Positions 23,659 to 35,586 of a stretch of DNA of 64,000 nucleotides are shown one piece after another. The translations under genes were made by a program, and so were the position numbers. The first letter of the stretch is position 1. Each line of letters opens with the position of its first letter. The notes beneath the pieces were generated by a model. The model was not told the DNA's origin. It saw only the letters and a list, made by a program, of their open reading frames with translations, and made no database searches. Origin of the DNA: Tuctoria greenei (taxonomy: Eukaryota; Streptophyta; Magnoliopsida; Poales; Poaceae). The stretch is taken from the NCBI GenBank assembly GCA_036927565.1, contig JAYESD010000011.1:94525178-94589177 (forward strand), in the 5' to 3' direction.

Positions 23659-26077
23659 CTATTTGTCGTTCAATCCTCCCGATATACGGGTGGTCTGAGC
23701 AGCATTGGAACCAGTTTGGACGACTTTGACGAGAATGTCGGTGTCGCCGCTTGGCTGCACTCGAGGTGCAGAAGCCGAGCCTCGTTGACGAATGCTCGGG
23801 GGTTTTGGATCTTGCTCCTGCCTGGAGTCCTCCTCTTGCGCCGTGGTGAGCGCATGGAGTTCTTCTAGTGCAGTTACTCCGGCAGTGTGATCTCCGCGGA
23901 TCTGGAGAACGCCTACTGGCGTTGGCATCTTCAACACCAGATAACCATAATGAGCAGCTGCCATGAATTTATACAGGGCAGGTCTACCCAAGATGGCATT
24001 GAAGGGTAAGTTGATCTGAGTGACGTCGAAGACCAACTTCTCGGTGCGGTACTTCTCCCGTGTCCCAAAGGTAACAGGGAGAGTAATAGCTCCGAGTGGG
24101 GTGATGGCCCCCGGACCTACTCCGGAGTAAGGTCGAGAGGGGTGGAGATCCGAAGGTCGGAGCAGAAGCTTAGTGAAAGCCTCAAAGCTGATGAGGTTAA
24201 GCCCCGGACCTCCGTCTACCATGACATGGTGGAGCTGGATGTTGTTGATAGTAGGAGATACCATCAAGGGTAACTGTCCTACTCCAACCATGCTCCGGGG
24301 ACAATCCGAAGCATAAAAAGTGATGGCTGTGTCCATCCACTTTCGGTGAGGTTCCGGCCTGACTGTAGGAGCTACAGCGGTCATATCCCGACGCATAGTC
24401 TTGATGACGCGACGGGAGGTGATACCCCATGATCCACCAAAAATGGTGTTCATGGTATTCCGACGCTCGTTGTCAGAGACGTCAGAATCATCGTCGACGG
24501 AGGTGTAGACGGCCTTCGGGACCTTTTTGGGATCCTGGAACCCTAACTCCTCTTCAGACGGAGCTTCGTCAACTTTTTGCTTTCCTTCCCTCTGTCGGAA
24601 AGGAGATTCCTCCCGGCGCTTGTTGTAGCGCTCGGCAAGGTTTTGGACCTCCCAGCAGTATTCCAAACTGTGGCTGCCCGTTTTGTGAATAGGAAACCAC
24701 ACTTTGGTTTTGCCACCGTCTTCAGAAGACGGTCGAGGTCGCTTCTCGGGGCGTGGTCCCCGGCCATCCGGAGCTGCAGCAGCTGCAACGTTGGATGTGC
24801 CGGCCGACGGCTTCTTCTTGCCGTTGGTCTTCTTTTTCTTCTTGCCACCCCCGGAGGTAGCGGCTTCTTCTTTGGAGGATTTCTTGTGACCCGCCGAGGT
24901 TGGTTTGGAGTGCATCTCACGGCCCTCCGCAGCTCTGGCACATTTGTCAGCCAAGCTGAAGAGTTCCGTGACACTGGTGATCTCCTTGATCGCCAGTTTC
25001 TCCAACATCTTCTTGTCTCGTACACCCTGTCTAAATGCCACAATGATAGAGGCGCTAGAGATAGAAGTGATGGTGTTTCGTACCTGAGAGAACCTCTGGA
25101 TGAATGATCGTAAGGATTCTCCCCCTTTTTGCACGACCACAGAAAGGTCTAGTTCAGTGCCTGGTTGGGTGTATGAACTCCCGAAGTTGGCAGTGAACTG
25201 ATGGCACAGCTCCTCCCAACTGTTGATAGAGTTGGGTGGAAGGCTCATAAACCAGGACCTGGCAGTCCCAGTTAAGGCCACTGGAAAGTAATTGGCCATC
25301 ACGGCCTCGTTTCCTCCGGCTGCTAAGATTGCAGTGGAGTAGATTTGAAGAAATTCGGCGGGATTAACAGTCCTGTCGAATTTTTCCGGCAGGTGAGGCC
25401 GAAACTTCTGTGGCCATCTAACCATGCGCAGATGCATGTCCAAGGCTGAACAGCCTCCTCCTACTCCTTCAGGAGTAGAAAGGTCCTGAGCTTCCCGTCT
25501 TTCATGGGCACGCTCCATATGGACTCGTCCGTCCTGCTGGCGGTATCGGCGATCAAGCTCCGCCCGGAGGTCGGTGAGTTGAAAGCCTGGATACCGTGTG
25601 AGTATGTCGTGCCCCGGAGGGCAATGACGTCACTTGTTGTGACGCAGCACGTCTCCTGCTATTGGAGACGTGCGGACCAAGTCTTCTTGACAAATTCCGC
25701 CGCTGCGACGGGGCTCTTCCTGAAGGAGGAGGACCCTGGTTGCTGAGGCGTTCGGCTGCTGCTGCAACCAAATGCTCCACATCGGCCCTCCACTGCTCCA
25801 GTGCATCCTGGGATGCATTCGGAGGTGGTGGGCATTGGAGAAGAGCACGCGCTGCATGGAGCGCGTGTTCTGGGTTGTCATGATTTGCCGACGCAGTAAT
25901 TGACGCCGGCGCACCATCACGTTGCCCAACACGATTTGCTGGAGGAGACAGTGGTGGTGGGAGTGTGACTCCTGCTCGTGTTGAGGCTCCTGCTGGTGGC
26001 TGCCTATTGGAGGGATGGCCCCCAACAGACTGAGCAGCAGGTTGGCCATTGGATGATCCAGCAGCAGAGTTCACCAT
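23659..26077 (-). pseudogene. Gag and protease of gypsy 1
   Basis: The likely start is ATG at 26077 (MVNSAAGSSNGQ); the same start is seen in gypsy 3 at 55389. The first part (26077-25553) is Pro/Ala/Arg-rich. A frameshift at about 25560 leads into the gag core: FRPHLPEKFDRTVNPAEFLQIY, ARSWFMSLPPNSINSWEELC, FGSSYTQPGTELDL and SLRSFIQRFSQVRNTI, the retrotransposon gag pattern, followed by a Lys/Gly-rich nucleic-acid-binding stretch. The protease region has MVDGGPGLNLISFEAF, where the active-site triad normally reads D-S/T-G; here it is DGGPG, so the catalytic motif looks altered. It ends at 23659 with an overlap-free step to pol. Confidence 0.8.
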
Positions 26078-26097
26078 TCTCAAAATCTCAGGCGCCC

Positions 26098-26114
26098 CTA
26101 CCTGGCGCGCCAAC
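26098..26114 (-). other. Primer-binding-like site of gypsy 1
   Basis: On the minus strand, directly after the 5' LTR: GTTGGCGCGCCAGGTAG. The same site, with slight change, follows the 5' LTR of gypsy 3 at 55349-55367. It marks where a host tRNA would prime minus-strand synthesis. I have not assigned the tRNA. Confidence 0.65.
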
Positions 26115-26971
26115 TGTCGGTGGTTTGGAACCGGCAGATCTCCCTACACTGCTAAAGTGATAGGGGAGTTTGATGTTCGGTATGGGCGCGCGGAGATTCA
26201 AGAAGGTGAGTAGGAATTGACACAGGAGACACAAGAGTTTACGTGGTTCGGGCCGCGTGAGCGTAATACCCTACTCCACGGATGTGTTGCTGTTGTATTA
26301 GCTGTATGAGCTTGTGGTTAGCGTCAATGGCGTGTGTCTCTGGCGTATGTGTGTGTGTAGCCCCTTGAACGTGTCATCGGCCTGTCCTTTTATAGTACAA
26401 GGGCAGGCCGTTACAAGTTAGCATGGCCCAACATGTGGCCCCGGCGGTTACTAGTATCGACACTTATTTAATTGCTCTTAATGACCCTGTAACGGGCTTT
26501 GACAGCACCGTTATTAGTGTTAAGATCGTCTGTTTAAGTGTCATTAATATGGTATTAATGACGCTTAATCGGGTATTGAAGTCCTTAATTCCCCTTTGAA
26601 GATCCGGAGCCGTTGTGGGGTCTTCCGGAGGTTAGAAGCTGAAGATCCAACGGTTGGACACGTGGCAGCTTCGGAGCATACTGTGGAAACAGGTAGCTCC
26701 GGGGCTACCCGACACGTGTCAGGTCCAGAGCTTCTCTCGGTCTGGGGCTAAGTCCAGAGGTGACATTTCGGTACATGGCCCGGATCTTCCCCCTTGTGGA
26801 CGGTAGCTTCGGTTTGGTAGTACACGTGGCGACCCAGGGATTAACCATGTTGGAGAAGCGGGTTCGGTTATGTCTGACATGTGGGCCTTCGAGGGTCTTC
26901 AAACCAAGTAGATGATTTTCCTTTGAGATATTTATAACCTCAAGGGGTGTACGGTTTCTAGGGTACCGATA
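26115..26971 (-). repeat. Upstream (5') LTR of gypsy 1
   Basis: 857 bp, aligned end to end with 14008-14862. Its last bases are CCGATA where the other copy has CCGACA. It is followed by the GACGT target duplication and then by the rest of the CACTA B subterminal repeats. Confidence 0.9.
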
Positions 26972-26976
26972 GACGT

Positions 26977-27290
26977 CAATAAACTTAAAATCGTCAGCCG
27001 GCCGACGACGGTAAATTATGGCCATCAGTTCCGCATGGTCGACCGACGTTCATACGTATGGCCGTCGGATTCAGCAATGTGGCCGACGGCCATAAGCTGG
27101 GCCCGGCTGGCTCCAAATTTGATTCTCCTGCCAAAATATTATATTCATCGGCCACGTCAGCAGATCGACTGCCTTAAGTTAATGCTGTCGGCATGACTAA
27201 CAACCTTACAACAGGGCCCGCCCTGGTGGATTAAATTCGTCGATTTAGCAACGAGGCTGATGTCCATAACTTTATTTGCCACGTCAGCTT
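26977..27290. repeat. Left subterminal repeat array of CACTA B, inner part
   Basis: Several direct and inverted GCCGTCGG/CCGACGGCCATAA motifs (for example TATGGCCGTCGG and TGGCCGACGGCCATAAG). It continues the array begun at 13917 and was displaced by gypsy 1. It matches the array at 35150-35560. Confidence 0.8.
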
Positions 27291-27500
27291 AACTCCTCAC
27301 CGTAAACCCTATCCCATATCGCGCTTGTCCCGCACCGTCGCACCCCGCGCCGCCGCGCTGCCGCTCCTGCTGCTTCCCGCGTCACTACACCCCGCGCCGC
27401 CGCTCCCAACCGATGGTCACCGCCTCCTCGCCGCGCTCGCCCGCGCTGCCGACGATCCCCCACGTGCCTCGCCCCTTCCGACAACGAGTTTTAAATTTAA
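27290..27500 (+). promoter_or_regulatory. GC-rich leader of the CACTA B transposase
   Basis: A sharply GC-rich, CGC-rich block directly inside the subterminal array, followed by an AT-rich intron-like stretch. This is the same layout as elements A and D. No TATA box is clear. Probably the transcribed 5' leader. Confidence 0.4.
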
Positions 27501-28386
27501 ACTTGTAAATTGCAATATATTGTGTTTTACATTGTAAAATTGATTAGTCTCTATGCGTTACTATATCATTACTTATGCAATTTTACATTGTGTTTTATCC
27601 ATATATGTGTATGTTAACATGATTATAGTAGATGTTAGTTATTAGGGTTCAATTATATTTATTTGAATTTTTTAGTGTTTATGTACTATATGTATATACA
27701 ATGTTATCAAATCTAGGCGACTAGGATCGACTAGGTGTTTAGTCGTCGACTAGGGCAATTAGTCGACCGTAGTCGACCCCTAGTCGACCTCCTAGTCGTC
27801 CAACATATTTTGGAGAAAAGTTCTAGTCGACACTAAGGAAACAGAGCTGAGAGTATCATCATCTCGGCGTTCAGGAAGGAGAAGGGAGAGGGGACAGGGA
27901 AAAACGGCGCAATCCCAGAGTTGAGGATGGAGGAGGCAGAGGGGACAGGAGAGAATGGCGCAGGGACATAGACATGAGAAATACGGCGGCACACATTGGA
28001 GGAGTGGTGACGACACACATTGAAAGGAACGCCATGGCGTCGGGCGGCTCGGTGGCTGCGGGCGGCACGGCGGGCGGCACAACAAGACCCATTTAGTAGG
28101 AATGTAATGCAGGCTTCATAAGGCGTCGCCGCCTAGGCATCCAGGCGCTCCAGCCGTGACGCCATGTGCAGTCGCGTGGCCGCCGTTGTTTAGGCCGCAG
28201 GCTCTGCCTGCCCCTTTTTACTTTAAGAACTGCACCGGATAGGGGGTGCAGTGTTAAATAGGCGGCGTTATCCTGTCAAAATTTTAGGACCTATCCTGGA
28301 CAATAGATGTGGGGTCGTTACATTAAACAAACTATGAAGTAACCATATATGTTTATTAACATATATTTATTTGATGTAGTTTTAAA
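27501..28386. other. Intron-like region of CACTA B with a repeat-derived insertion
   Basis: AT-rich to about 27700. The 27715-27800 tract has clustered GTCGACTAG/CTAGTCGAC phrases, and 28095-28200 has GGCGTCGCCGCCTAGGCATCCAGGCG-like phrases; both are characteristic of a repeat common in grass DNA, so about 27.70-28.20 kb may be a small inserted element. I cannot define its ends or a target duplication. A plain intron or 5' untranslated region follows up to the transposase ATG. Confidence 0.35.
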
Positions 28387-31300
28387 ATGGGTGACGACCA
28401 TAAGGCAATGTATGATAGATGGAGTTCAACTGGTGCACACACTAATGAATGGGGTCATATCGCAAATGCTTTTATGAGCCATGCATTTGATAGTGATGCT
28501 CGTGTTGCGAAGTGTCCATGTATCAAGTGTTGGAATCATCGACGTCAGGATAAGTCTTAAGTGGAGTTGCATCTCTGTAAGCACGGATGTATGCCCGACT
28601 ATCAGGTGTGGCACATGCATGGAGAGATAAAGCATGATGATGAGTCGGACGGTAATGAGGACAAAGATCAGATGGATGAGATGATAACAGACATTGGTAA
28701 AGAGTACGAAGATCGGTCACAACTGAAGGAGGTGAAGGAGTTTTACAAGCTTCTTGCCGCCGCAGATCAAAAAGTGTATGAAGCCACCAATGTGATCGTT
28801 TTGCAGGCGGTCACACGACTTATGGCGATGAAGTCCAAGTTCAATTTCGTGAACAATTGCTACAATGGTATCATTAAGCAGATCATTGATCTCCTTCTAT
28901 CAGGTCATGAGATGTCGTCAGATCTATATCAATCTAAGAAAATTTTGGCTAGTCTGGAAGGAACACATGAACGATACTCATTGTATGCACTGTAAGAAAT
29001 CTAGATATGTGGACGTCATAAGTGATGATGGAGAATGAATAACTTCAAAAGTATCGATCAAACAACTTCGGTACATGCCAATCACGTCAAAGCTTAAACG
29101 ATTGTTTCTGTCCCAAGAAACAGAGAAACACATGAGATGGCATTCTGAAGGGATACGTGAGAATGATGACAAAGACATTATGGCACATCCTTCAGATGTC
29201 GCGGCTTGGCAAGCTTTAGACCATTTTGATCCAGGTTTGCAAGAGATCCGAGAAATGTTCGTCTTGGGTTGTCAGCAGATGGTTTCACTCCATTCAGCAC
29301 CAGTAACAGCCCATACTCTTGTTGGCCTGTTTTTATCATACCCTACAATCTCCCTCCCAAGATGTGCATGAAGGAAGGATACGTATTCCTTGCGGCGGTC
29401 ATTCCTGGTCCTAAACATCCAGGCAAGAAAATCAATGTGTTTATGCAACCATTGATTGAAGAGTTGAAGGAGCTATGGAAAGTTGTAAAGGCATATGACA
29501 GTCATATGAAATGTGAATTTGACTTACGTGTCGCGTATCTTTGGTCAATTCATGATTTGTTGGCATATGGCATTTGGTCTGGTTGGTGTGTCCACGGACA
29601 ATTGTGTTGTCCCATATGTATGAGTGACACTGATGCCATAAGGCTGAAGTATGGGAAAAAAGTCAACTTAATTGATTGTCATCGGCGATTCCTATCTTCA
29701 GATCATCCTTTCAGGAGGGATACACAACCATCCCGGAAAGACATAAGAGTTACAAAAGGAGCACCTTGTCGATTGACAAGAGAACAAAAAATGGCATGGC
29801 ATGGCATGTAAAGTTAAAAAAGTCCAAAGAAGATGGTGTCGAATGGTATGGTACAGAACACGACTCGTATTTCTTTCTTTGGGAGCTACCATATGCAAAG
29901 GCGCTGCTTCTACCGCACAACATTGATTTGATGCACCAAGATCGTAATGTCGCTGAAAGCATCATAAGCATGTGTTTCGATTTTACCGGTCAAACCAAAG
30001 ATAATTTGAATGCGAAAAAAGATTTAGCTGATCTTTGTGATCATTCTAGGTTTGAGATTAGAACAAATTCAAGTGGAAATGAAATTAGACCACGAGCTCC
30101 TTACTGTGTCAAGCCAGAAGAAAGAAAACAAATACTTAGTTGGTTGAAAACATTGAAGTTTCCAGACCGCTATGCAGCTAACATAAAACGGTGTGTTAAT
30201 CCCAGTACTGGTAAATTGAATGGGTTGAAGAGTCACGATTACCATAGTATGATGGAAAGACATTTACCGATAATGTTTCATGGATACTTTAAACCTGACT
30301 TGTGGAAGATATTTGCTGAACTTAGCTATTTTTATAGGCAGATATGTGCTAAGGAAGTGTCAAAGAAGATATTACAGCAGCGGGAGAAAGAAATCATTGT
30401 TCTTGTATGTAAGATGGAAAAAGTCTTTCTGTCTGGATTTATGAATGTTATGCAACATTTCCTACTGCAGTTGCCTTATGAAGCGTTAGTAGCAGGACCT
30501 GCACAGTTCAGGTGGATGTACAGTCAAGAAAGAGAACTTAAAAAACTTAGAGTCATAGTGCACAACAAGGCAGAAGTTGAAGGGTGTATTGCAGAGGCAT
30601 TTGCAGCTAAAGAGATTACAAACTTCTCTAGCAAATATTTCGCTCGTGCCAACAATGTGAATGCATCTATGACACGATATCATGATGCAGAAGAGCAGCA
30701 TATGACTAAGCTTAAAATTTTTCATTGGAAGGGTAAAGGTGTTGGAGGTGCCACTTCTCATTATATTTTAGGGCAAGAGAGGAACTACACCATGCTTTAC
30801 ATGTTTTTCAACATGGAAGAAGTGTTACAATTTTTTGAAATGTTTGACAATCTGCATTGGACATCTTCTCGAAGGCTGACAAAAAGTCAATTGGATAACC
30901 TACGTCAGTATAGCATAAAAGGTGGCAAAAACATCGTGAACTGGTTCTGTGAACATGTAAAATGCTAACTTCTCCAATATCCTTTGATCTTAAATCATAG
31001 TTCATATATTTATTATAAGATGCTAACTTTGTATATTGTTGTACATGTAGTCTATGAAACATGTAAACATCTCTGATGAATGGCGATAGATCATGAATGG
31101 TCAATTGAAATCTAGAGAATTTAGCCGGTACAATATCAATGGATACTATTTTCGAATAGCAAGTATAGTAGCAAATGACCCACTTGCAGCCACATCAAAT
31201 AGTGCAGTGTGTATAAAAGCTGCAGAGGGTAGTGGAGAAATGAAGGAATACTATGGTGTTCTTCAAAAAATAATTGAGTACACATTTGGCGGTACGAAAG

Positions 31301-31785
31301 AAATGAAGCTGGTGTTTTTCGACTGCCACTGGTTTGATCCAACATTGGGCACGCAAGTGGATGATTTTAGAATGGTGGAGGTCAACCACAACTCGTGCTA
31401 TACAGCCCCTAACAACAATGTTGTACTTGCGCATCAAGTGGAACAAGTATACTATTTAAGTTATCCTCATCCAAGTTTGAAAAATTGGTGAGTTGTATAT
31501 AAAGTTAACCGTGAGGTGCACCCTCGTCGTTATGATGAGTACATAGACAATCAGGAAGACGATGATGGTGGTGTTCATCAAGATGAAGTCAAGGAAGTAC
31601 AAGATATTAGGATATCTTCAAGGACAGAACTTGCAGAAATTGCTAGTACTACTCTAGAGTTAATGTCTAAAGAAGAAGCCGATTCTTCGAGAAAACGTGT
31701 TCGGAAATCTCAAAGGATTATGAAAAGAAAAATAGAATTATTGAAGAAGAGAGTCAAGGAGAAGAGTTTGAAAAAGAGACGGTAG
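28387..31785 (+). pseudogene. TNP2-type CACTA transposase of element B
   Basis: ATG at 28387. Domains: Transposase-associated (MYDRWSSTGAHTNEW, CPCIKCWNHRR, ELHLCKHG) with an in-frame stop at 28558; an acidic linker; TNP2 (29075: LKRLFLSQETEKHMRWHSEG, a frameshift at about 29270, then VFIIPYNLPPKMCMKEGY and SGWCVHGQLCCPICM); a further frameshift near 29800; then WYGTEHDSYFFLWELPYAKALLL, HNIDLMHQDRNVAESII and the DUF4218-like part up to 30966; DUF4216 (31093-31491: RYNINGYYFRIASIV, MKLVFFDCHWFDP, QVEQVYYLSYP); and a basic C-terminal tail (31516-31785). In En/Spm this protein binds the termini and cuts. At least one stop and two frameshifts disable this copy. Confidence 0.85.
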
Positions 31786-32204
31786 AAGAAGAGAGACATG
31801 AAAATATTCATGCACATGTGATAAAAGCAGATTCAGATGCATATGATTTTTAGAAGATTCTAATGCTGGTGATTTTTAGTTCTTATTGTACGCATTCTTT
31901 AAGATTTAAATTTTTATTGTGTACATCTTTTAGTCTTTATCATTATTGTTTATTGTTTAACAATCTCATATACTAATCATTGAAATTTGTGCAGATGTGG
32001 AAGCATTTCAAAAAAAGGAAAGAAGTGAAGTGATGATAATTCTTTCTCCGCGTCTCACCACAGTAGTGGTTTGGTTCACACATCCTTTTTTCAGGTACTT
32101 TGTTTTTTATAAACACTTCAATATCATAATCAGCTATTTACTATTTGTTATATGTTTATTTGCATTTTTAGGGCACAACCGTGAGTCCAAGATAGACAGA
32201 GACA

Positions 32205-34870
32205 GCTTATGGGGTGTGTGGCAGAGCAGGCATTGAGCCAGCTAGCACCGGGTTCAGGAGGAGGCTTAGGTGTGTACTCGGAGGAGGCTCAGGAGCAAGG
32301 GGGAGGCTTAGGAGCAAGCACAATGGAGGAGGTTTGGGAGAAGGGAGGAGGCTCGGGAGTAGAGGAGGCTCTGGCGCAGGCCTTTGGGTCATCTTCTGAG
32401 GGTGGATAGGGTGGTACTAAGGGTGGACAGGGTGGTACTGAGGGTGAAGAGAGTGGCGAAGAGGAAGATGATCCAGAACGAGATGTAAGGTTGGCAAGAT
32501 TGGCAGAGTTACAAGAGGCAGCAGAGGCGAAGATTGATCAATGCCCTTATCTGTATTTTTTTTGAATTGTTTGATAAGTTATGTTATACATTTGCTTTTC
32601 TTGTCAACTAACTAATGTTATTTGTACAGGCTGCGGAGGCACCTTCTATGTACTTCAAGTAAAACTCCCGATACGCGGGCGGTTATAAGGCCAAAGGATA
32701 CTAGGTGCTGGATCGAGATTGGTTGGGATGGCAGGGGGCATCGACGTTGTGTTAATACAGAGTTGGGAAATGCAATCTAGTTTCGCTTTCCGAGGATGGT
32801 TCTTGCGGGCGATAAACTAATGGCCGCGCATAATTGGCATCACTATGCCCTGAAACCATATGGCACTACGAGTACTTGTCAGGACAAAATTTGGGAGATT
32901 TTTTGGGTAAGTTTGTTTTCATTGTTAAAAATATGTTGCTTCTTACTTTGTTTGATACTAATTGTTGGTTTTATGTAGAGTATATTTAAATTGGAAGAAA
33001 GTGTGGTTCCAGTATATGCGAGGTATGTTTTCGAGATGTCAGCGAGGAAGCTCATGAAGGACTCCTTCTCTGATGCAGGGATCAAGGCTGTGATCATGTA
33101 TTACAAGAACAGGTTGTGTTTGTCCATGACAAACAAGCGAGCAACTACAATTTATCTGCAGAAGCACGAGTATATGGAGAGTAGTGTGGATTGGATCTGT
33201 GTAGATATGGCAACCTGTGAATGGCTATATGAATACTGGGCGTCGAAGGAGTTCAAAGATATTTCGAAGAGAAACCAAAGCAACTGGAAGAGCAAGCCGG
33301 GACTACAATGTTGTGGGGCAGATGGACATGTGTGGATGGCACAACGAATGGTATGAACTATTACAATCACTTGTAAATTGCTTCAAACAATTGCATTTAT
33401 TGAACTGATGTTGTATTTTGATGTTGCAGGAAGCTGAAACCGGTGTCACTCGTTCTTTTATTGAGGTTTACCTCAGGGGGCACAGAGGCATAGATCTGAC
33501 ACACCCGGAGCAGTTGTGTGACAAGGCGGCAACACAAAAAGTAGTAAGTGTGTTGAGTTCTCTCTATCTATGAACTGAATCTATCTTTTTTGACATCCTC
33601 TCGTGAACTTAGTTTATTCTTGTAGAAAAAATATGTTGAGTGTCTCAAGAAAAAGCTTGGAGATGATGTAGATTATCTACGAGCACCGTTGGATGTGGGT
33701 ACGACGTACAAAGCCGGCAGAGGCGTACCGCGTAGGAGGTACGTTTAAAGATAATGATTGATTCAAGGTTAATTACCATTAATTCATCACATTTGTGTTT
33801 TTTGTAGACATGGATTAGGTGACGATTATGTGGAGTGTGAAACTTATGTGGGACGACGGTCTTCTACTTCCAGTTCGAGTCGATCCCATGTTGCAGATGA
33901 GGAACTGAAAGAAAAATTAAGACAGTACGAGGAGAAAGTGGAACAACAACAACAGCAAATACAAATGCTGCAGCAGATGAAGATGCAGCAAATGCTGTAT
34001 TTGTATATGGCGTAGGTAACTTTTAATCATAAAAATTGAATAGTTTATTCGTTTACAAACTGTTTATACTTAAGATTTCATGAATAATTTCCTTTGTGTA
34101 GTTCTTGGGTCAAGGCAACAATGGAACTCAGTTCAATATGCCACAACAGCCTCAGTTCAAGATGATGTCACAGGCAAACTACTGTTTTACTTAAGTTGGT
34201 ATATTTATTACCATATTTGTGTTAAAGTCAGTAACTGAATATCTTTACTTTATCCAGTTCTTCCCTCAAGGTGGCCTTGGATCGCAGTTCGGTATGCCTC
34301 GTCCGATGCAGCCCAGACAAGTTGACTCTTCTTCACAGGTATAACCGCATTTATTATTAACTCGACTTATAGTACAAAATACTAATCATATTTGTCTCAG
34401 GGCTCCCACAGTGGTCAAGCTTATCCTCCACAATCTCAGGGATTCAAGTAATTGTTGGCCCCTGAATTGCAGCCTTATCCAAGAGTTCTCCCATCATTGC
34501 CCTTCGCTTCGGGGCATAGTAAACCATCAACACCTCCAGGTGTCGTAGCGGTATGATTACTAAATCATTAGCTCTAATGAAAGCATATCTTAATTTGAAC
34601 GATACTTAGCGACTTATTCAATTACATAGTTGGTAATACCTTTAAGTCAATTACACGTGTGAGTTGGGCATTTGTGAATTTTAGAAAGATTGAGACATAT
34701 TAATTGTAACTATTAATGCAAAGTTAACTTTTATTTGTTTTGCGTAGGGTTCCGGTCATGTCACACCTCATGGTTGCGATGATTTCCTCAATTTGAACCC
34801 GAAGGTGCAAGTGGTGGAGGTTCAAATAATGACATGGAAGCGGATTAGTCTTCACAATGGTCCTTTGGAG
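32205..34870 (+). pseudogene. TnpA-like (Transposase_24) gene of CACTA B, multi-exon
   Basis: First exon: Gly/Glu-rich repeats (GGGLG, EEAQEQ) and an acidic stretch (32205-32565). The main exon (about 32979-33350, bounded by TTTATGTAG and GGTATGAAC) reads VYARYVFEMSARKLMKDSF and YWASKEFKDISKRNQSNW, the plant En/Spm Transposase_24 pattern. Smaller exons with clear splice borders follow: 33431-33543 (FIEVYLRGHRG), 33628-33739 (KYVECLKKKLG), 33809-34014 (a Gln-rich coiled coil with KLRQYEEKVEQQQQQIQ), then Gln/Pro-rich exons to 34870. The exon at 32630-32907 has several stops. Proteins of this type bind the subterminal repeats in En/Spm. Confidence 0.7.
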
Positions 34871-35150
34871 TAATTTGGATGTGAAGTCGTTGTTATATAG
34901 AAGTTAGTTGTTGTATGACTATGTGAACTCGTTGTTTTATTGTGTTTTGCTTATGACTATGGCTTGTATGCAATGTGTTTGCATTGTCGTTTTATTTGCT
35001 GCTGTGTTGAACTTGTGTTGAATGTTAAACTTGTGTTGAATGGCTTGTATGCAATATGTTGAATGTTGAACTTGTGGCATGTATGGCCGGGAGGCTCCCC
35101 ACCCAAGGAGGCAGCGAAAGCAGTCGTAGTTAAAAAAAAAAGCCAGTAAG
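34871..35150. other. 3' region of CACTA B with short TTGTGTTGAATG repeats
   Basis: No frame supported. TTGAACTTGTG and TTGTGTTGAATG phrases repeat several times at about 34997-35080. Probably the 3' untranslated region of the TnpA-like gene. Confidence 0.4.
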
Positions 35151-35585
35151 GCCATCTGTGTGGGCCAAGCCGACTGTCATAACTGCCATATGGCCATCGG
35201 TTTTGCGCTCCGACCGACGGCTTTATGGCCCCCCAGGCGCACACGTGTCCACCTTATGGTCGTTGGTGCGCTCGATGGGCCATCAGTTTTAAGCCCAATA
35301 AAGATGTTGGGGCCCGCCAGCCAACACCTTTATGGCCTTATGACTGTCAGTGTCGCCAGGCCAACAGTCATAATTGGTTTTCAAACTAAAGATGTCGGTG
35401 GCGCCAGGCCGACGGCTTTATGAGCCTAAAGTCGTTGGCACTGACGGCTATAAGTCCATAAGAATGTCAACCAAGAGTCGACAGCTATGTCCATCGGTAG
35501 GCTGACGTTCTTACCTTATACTCATCGGTTACTCTTTCTTACCAATGGTGATAAGGCCGACATTTCTTTGTGCATTTCCTTAAGT
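35150..35585. repeat. Right subterminal repeat array and right terminus of CACTA B
   Basis: Many GCCGACGGCTTTATGG / CCATCGGTTTT / GGCCGACATTT copies in both orientations. The outer end ATTTCCTTAAGT is a poor match to the expected TTCTTGTAGTG, but directly beyond it lie the AAT duplication and the resumed transposase of A. Confidence 0.75.
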
Positions 35586-35586
35586 A

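Larger units (their letters stand above)
14008..26971 (-). mobile_element. Ty3/gypsy retrotransposon of Tat-like type (gypsy 1), inserted in CACTA B
   Basis: LTRs at 14008-14862 and 26115-26971 both begin TGTCGG and end CCGACA or CCGATA, and are flanked by GACGT (14003-14007 and 26972-26976). The coding strand is minus: gag-protease (26077-23659), RT and RNase H (23652-21281), integrase (21275-20119). Next to the upstream LTR lies a GTTGGCGCGCCAGG primer-binding-like site; next to the downstream LTR a purine-rich tract. Between integrase and the 3' LTR is a long ORF on the opposite strand with a 'putative gypsy type transposon' domain, the hallmark of Tat-like elements such as RIRE2 and Grande. 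By eye the LTRs differ at about 34 positions plus one 2 bp indel (about 96% identity). Several frameshifts make it defective. Confidence 0.9.
13917..35585 (+). mobile_element. CACTA (En/Spm) transposon B, inserted in the transposase of A
   Basis: The left terminus CACTACAAGAAT is canonical. The right terminus ATTTCCTTAAGT is degenerate and is defined mainly by the AAT duplication and the precise rejoining of the interrupted gene. The subterminal motif is GGCCGTCGG/CCGACGGC, dense at 26977-27290 and 35150-35560. Contents: a TNP2 transposase (28387-31785) and a TnpA-like multi-exon gene (32205-34870), both on the plus strand. The 5' end is split at 14003 by a gypsy element. Without that insertion it would be about 8.7 kb. 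Stops and frameshifts in both genes make it defective. Confidence 0.85.

Noticed and set aside
24577..25107. Open frame of 176 codons on the plus strand
   Set aside because: Lies opposite the gag core of gypsy 1, which has clear gag motifs. Shadow frame.
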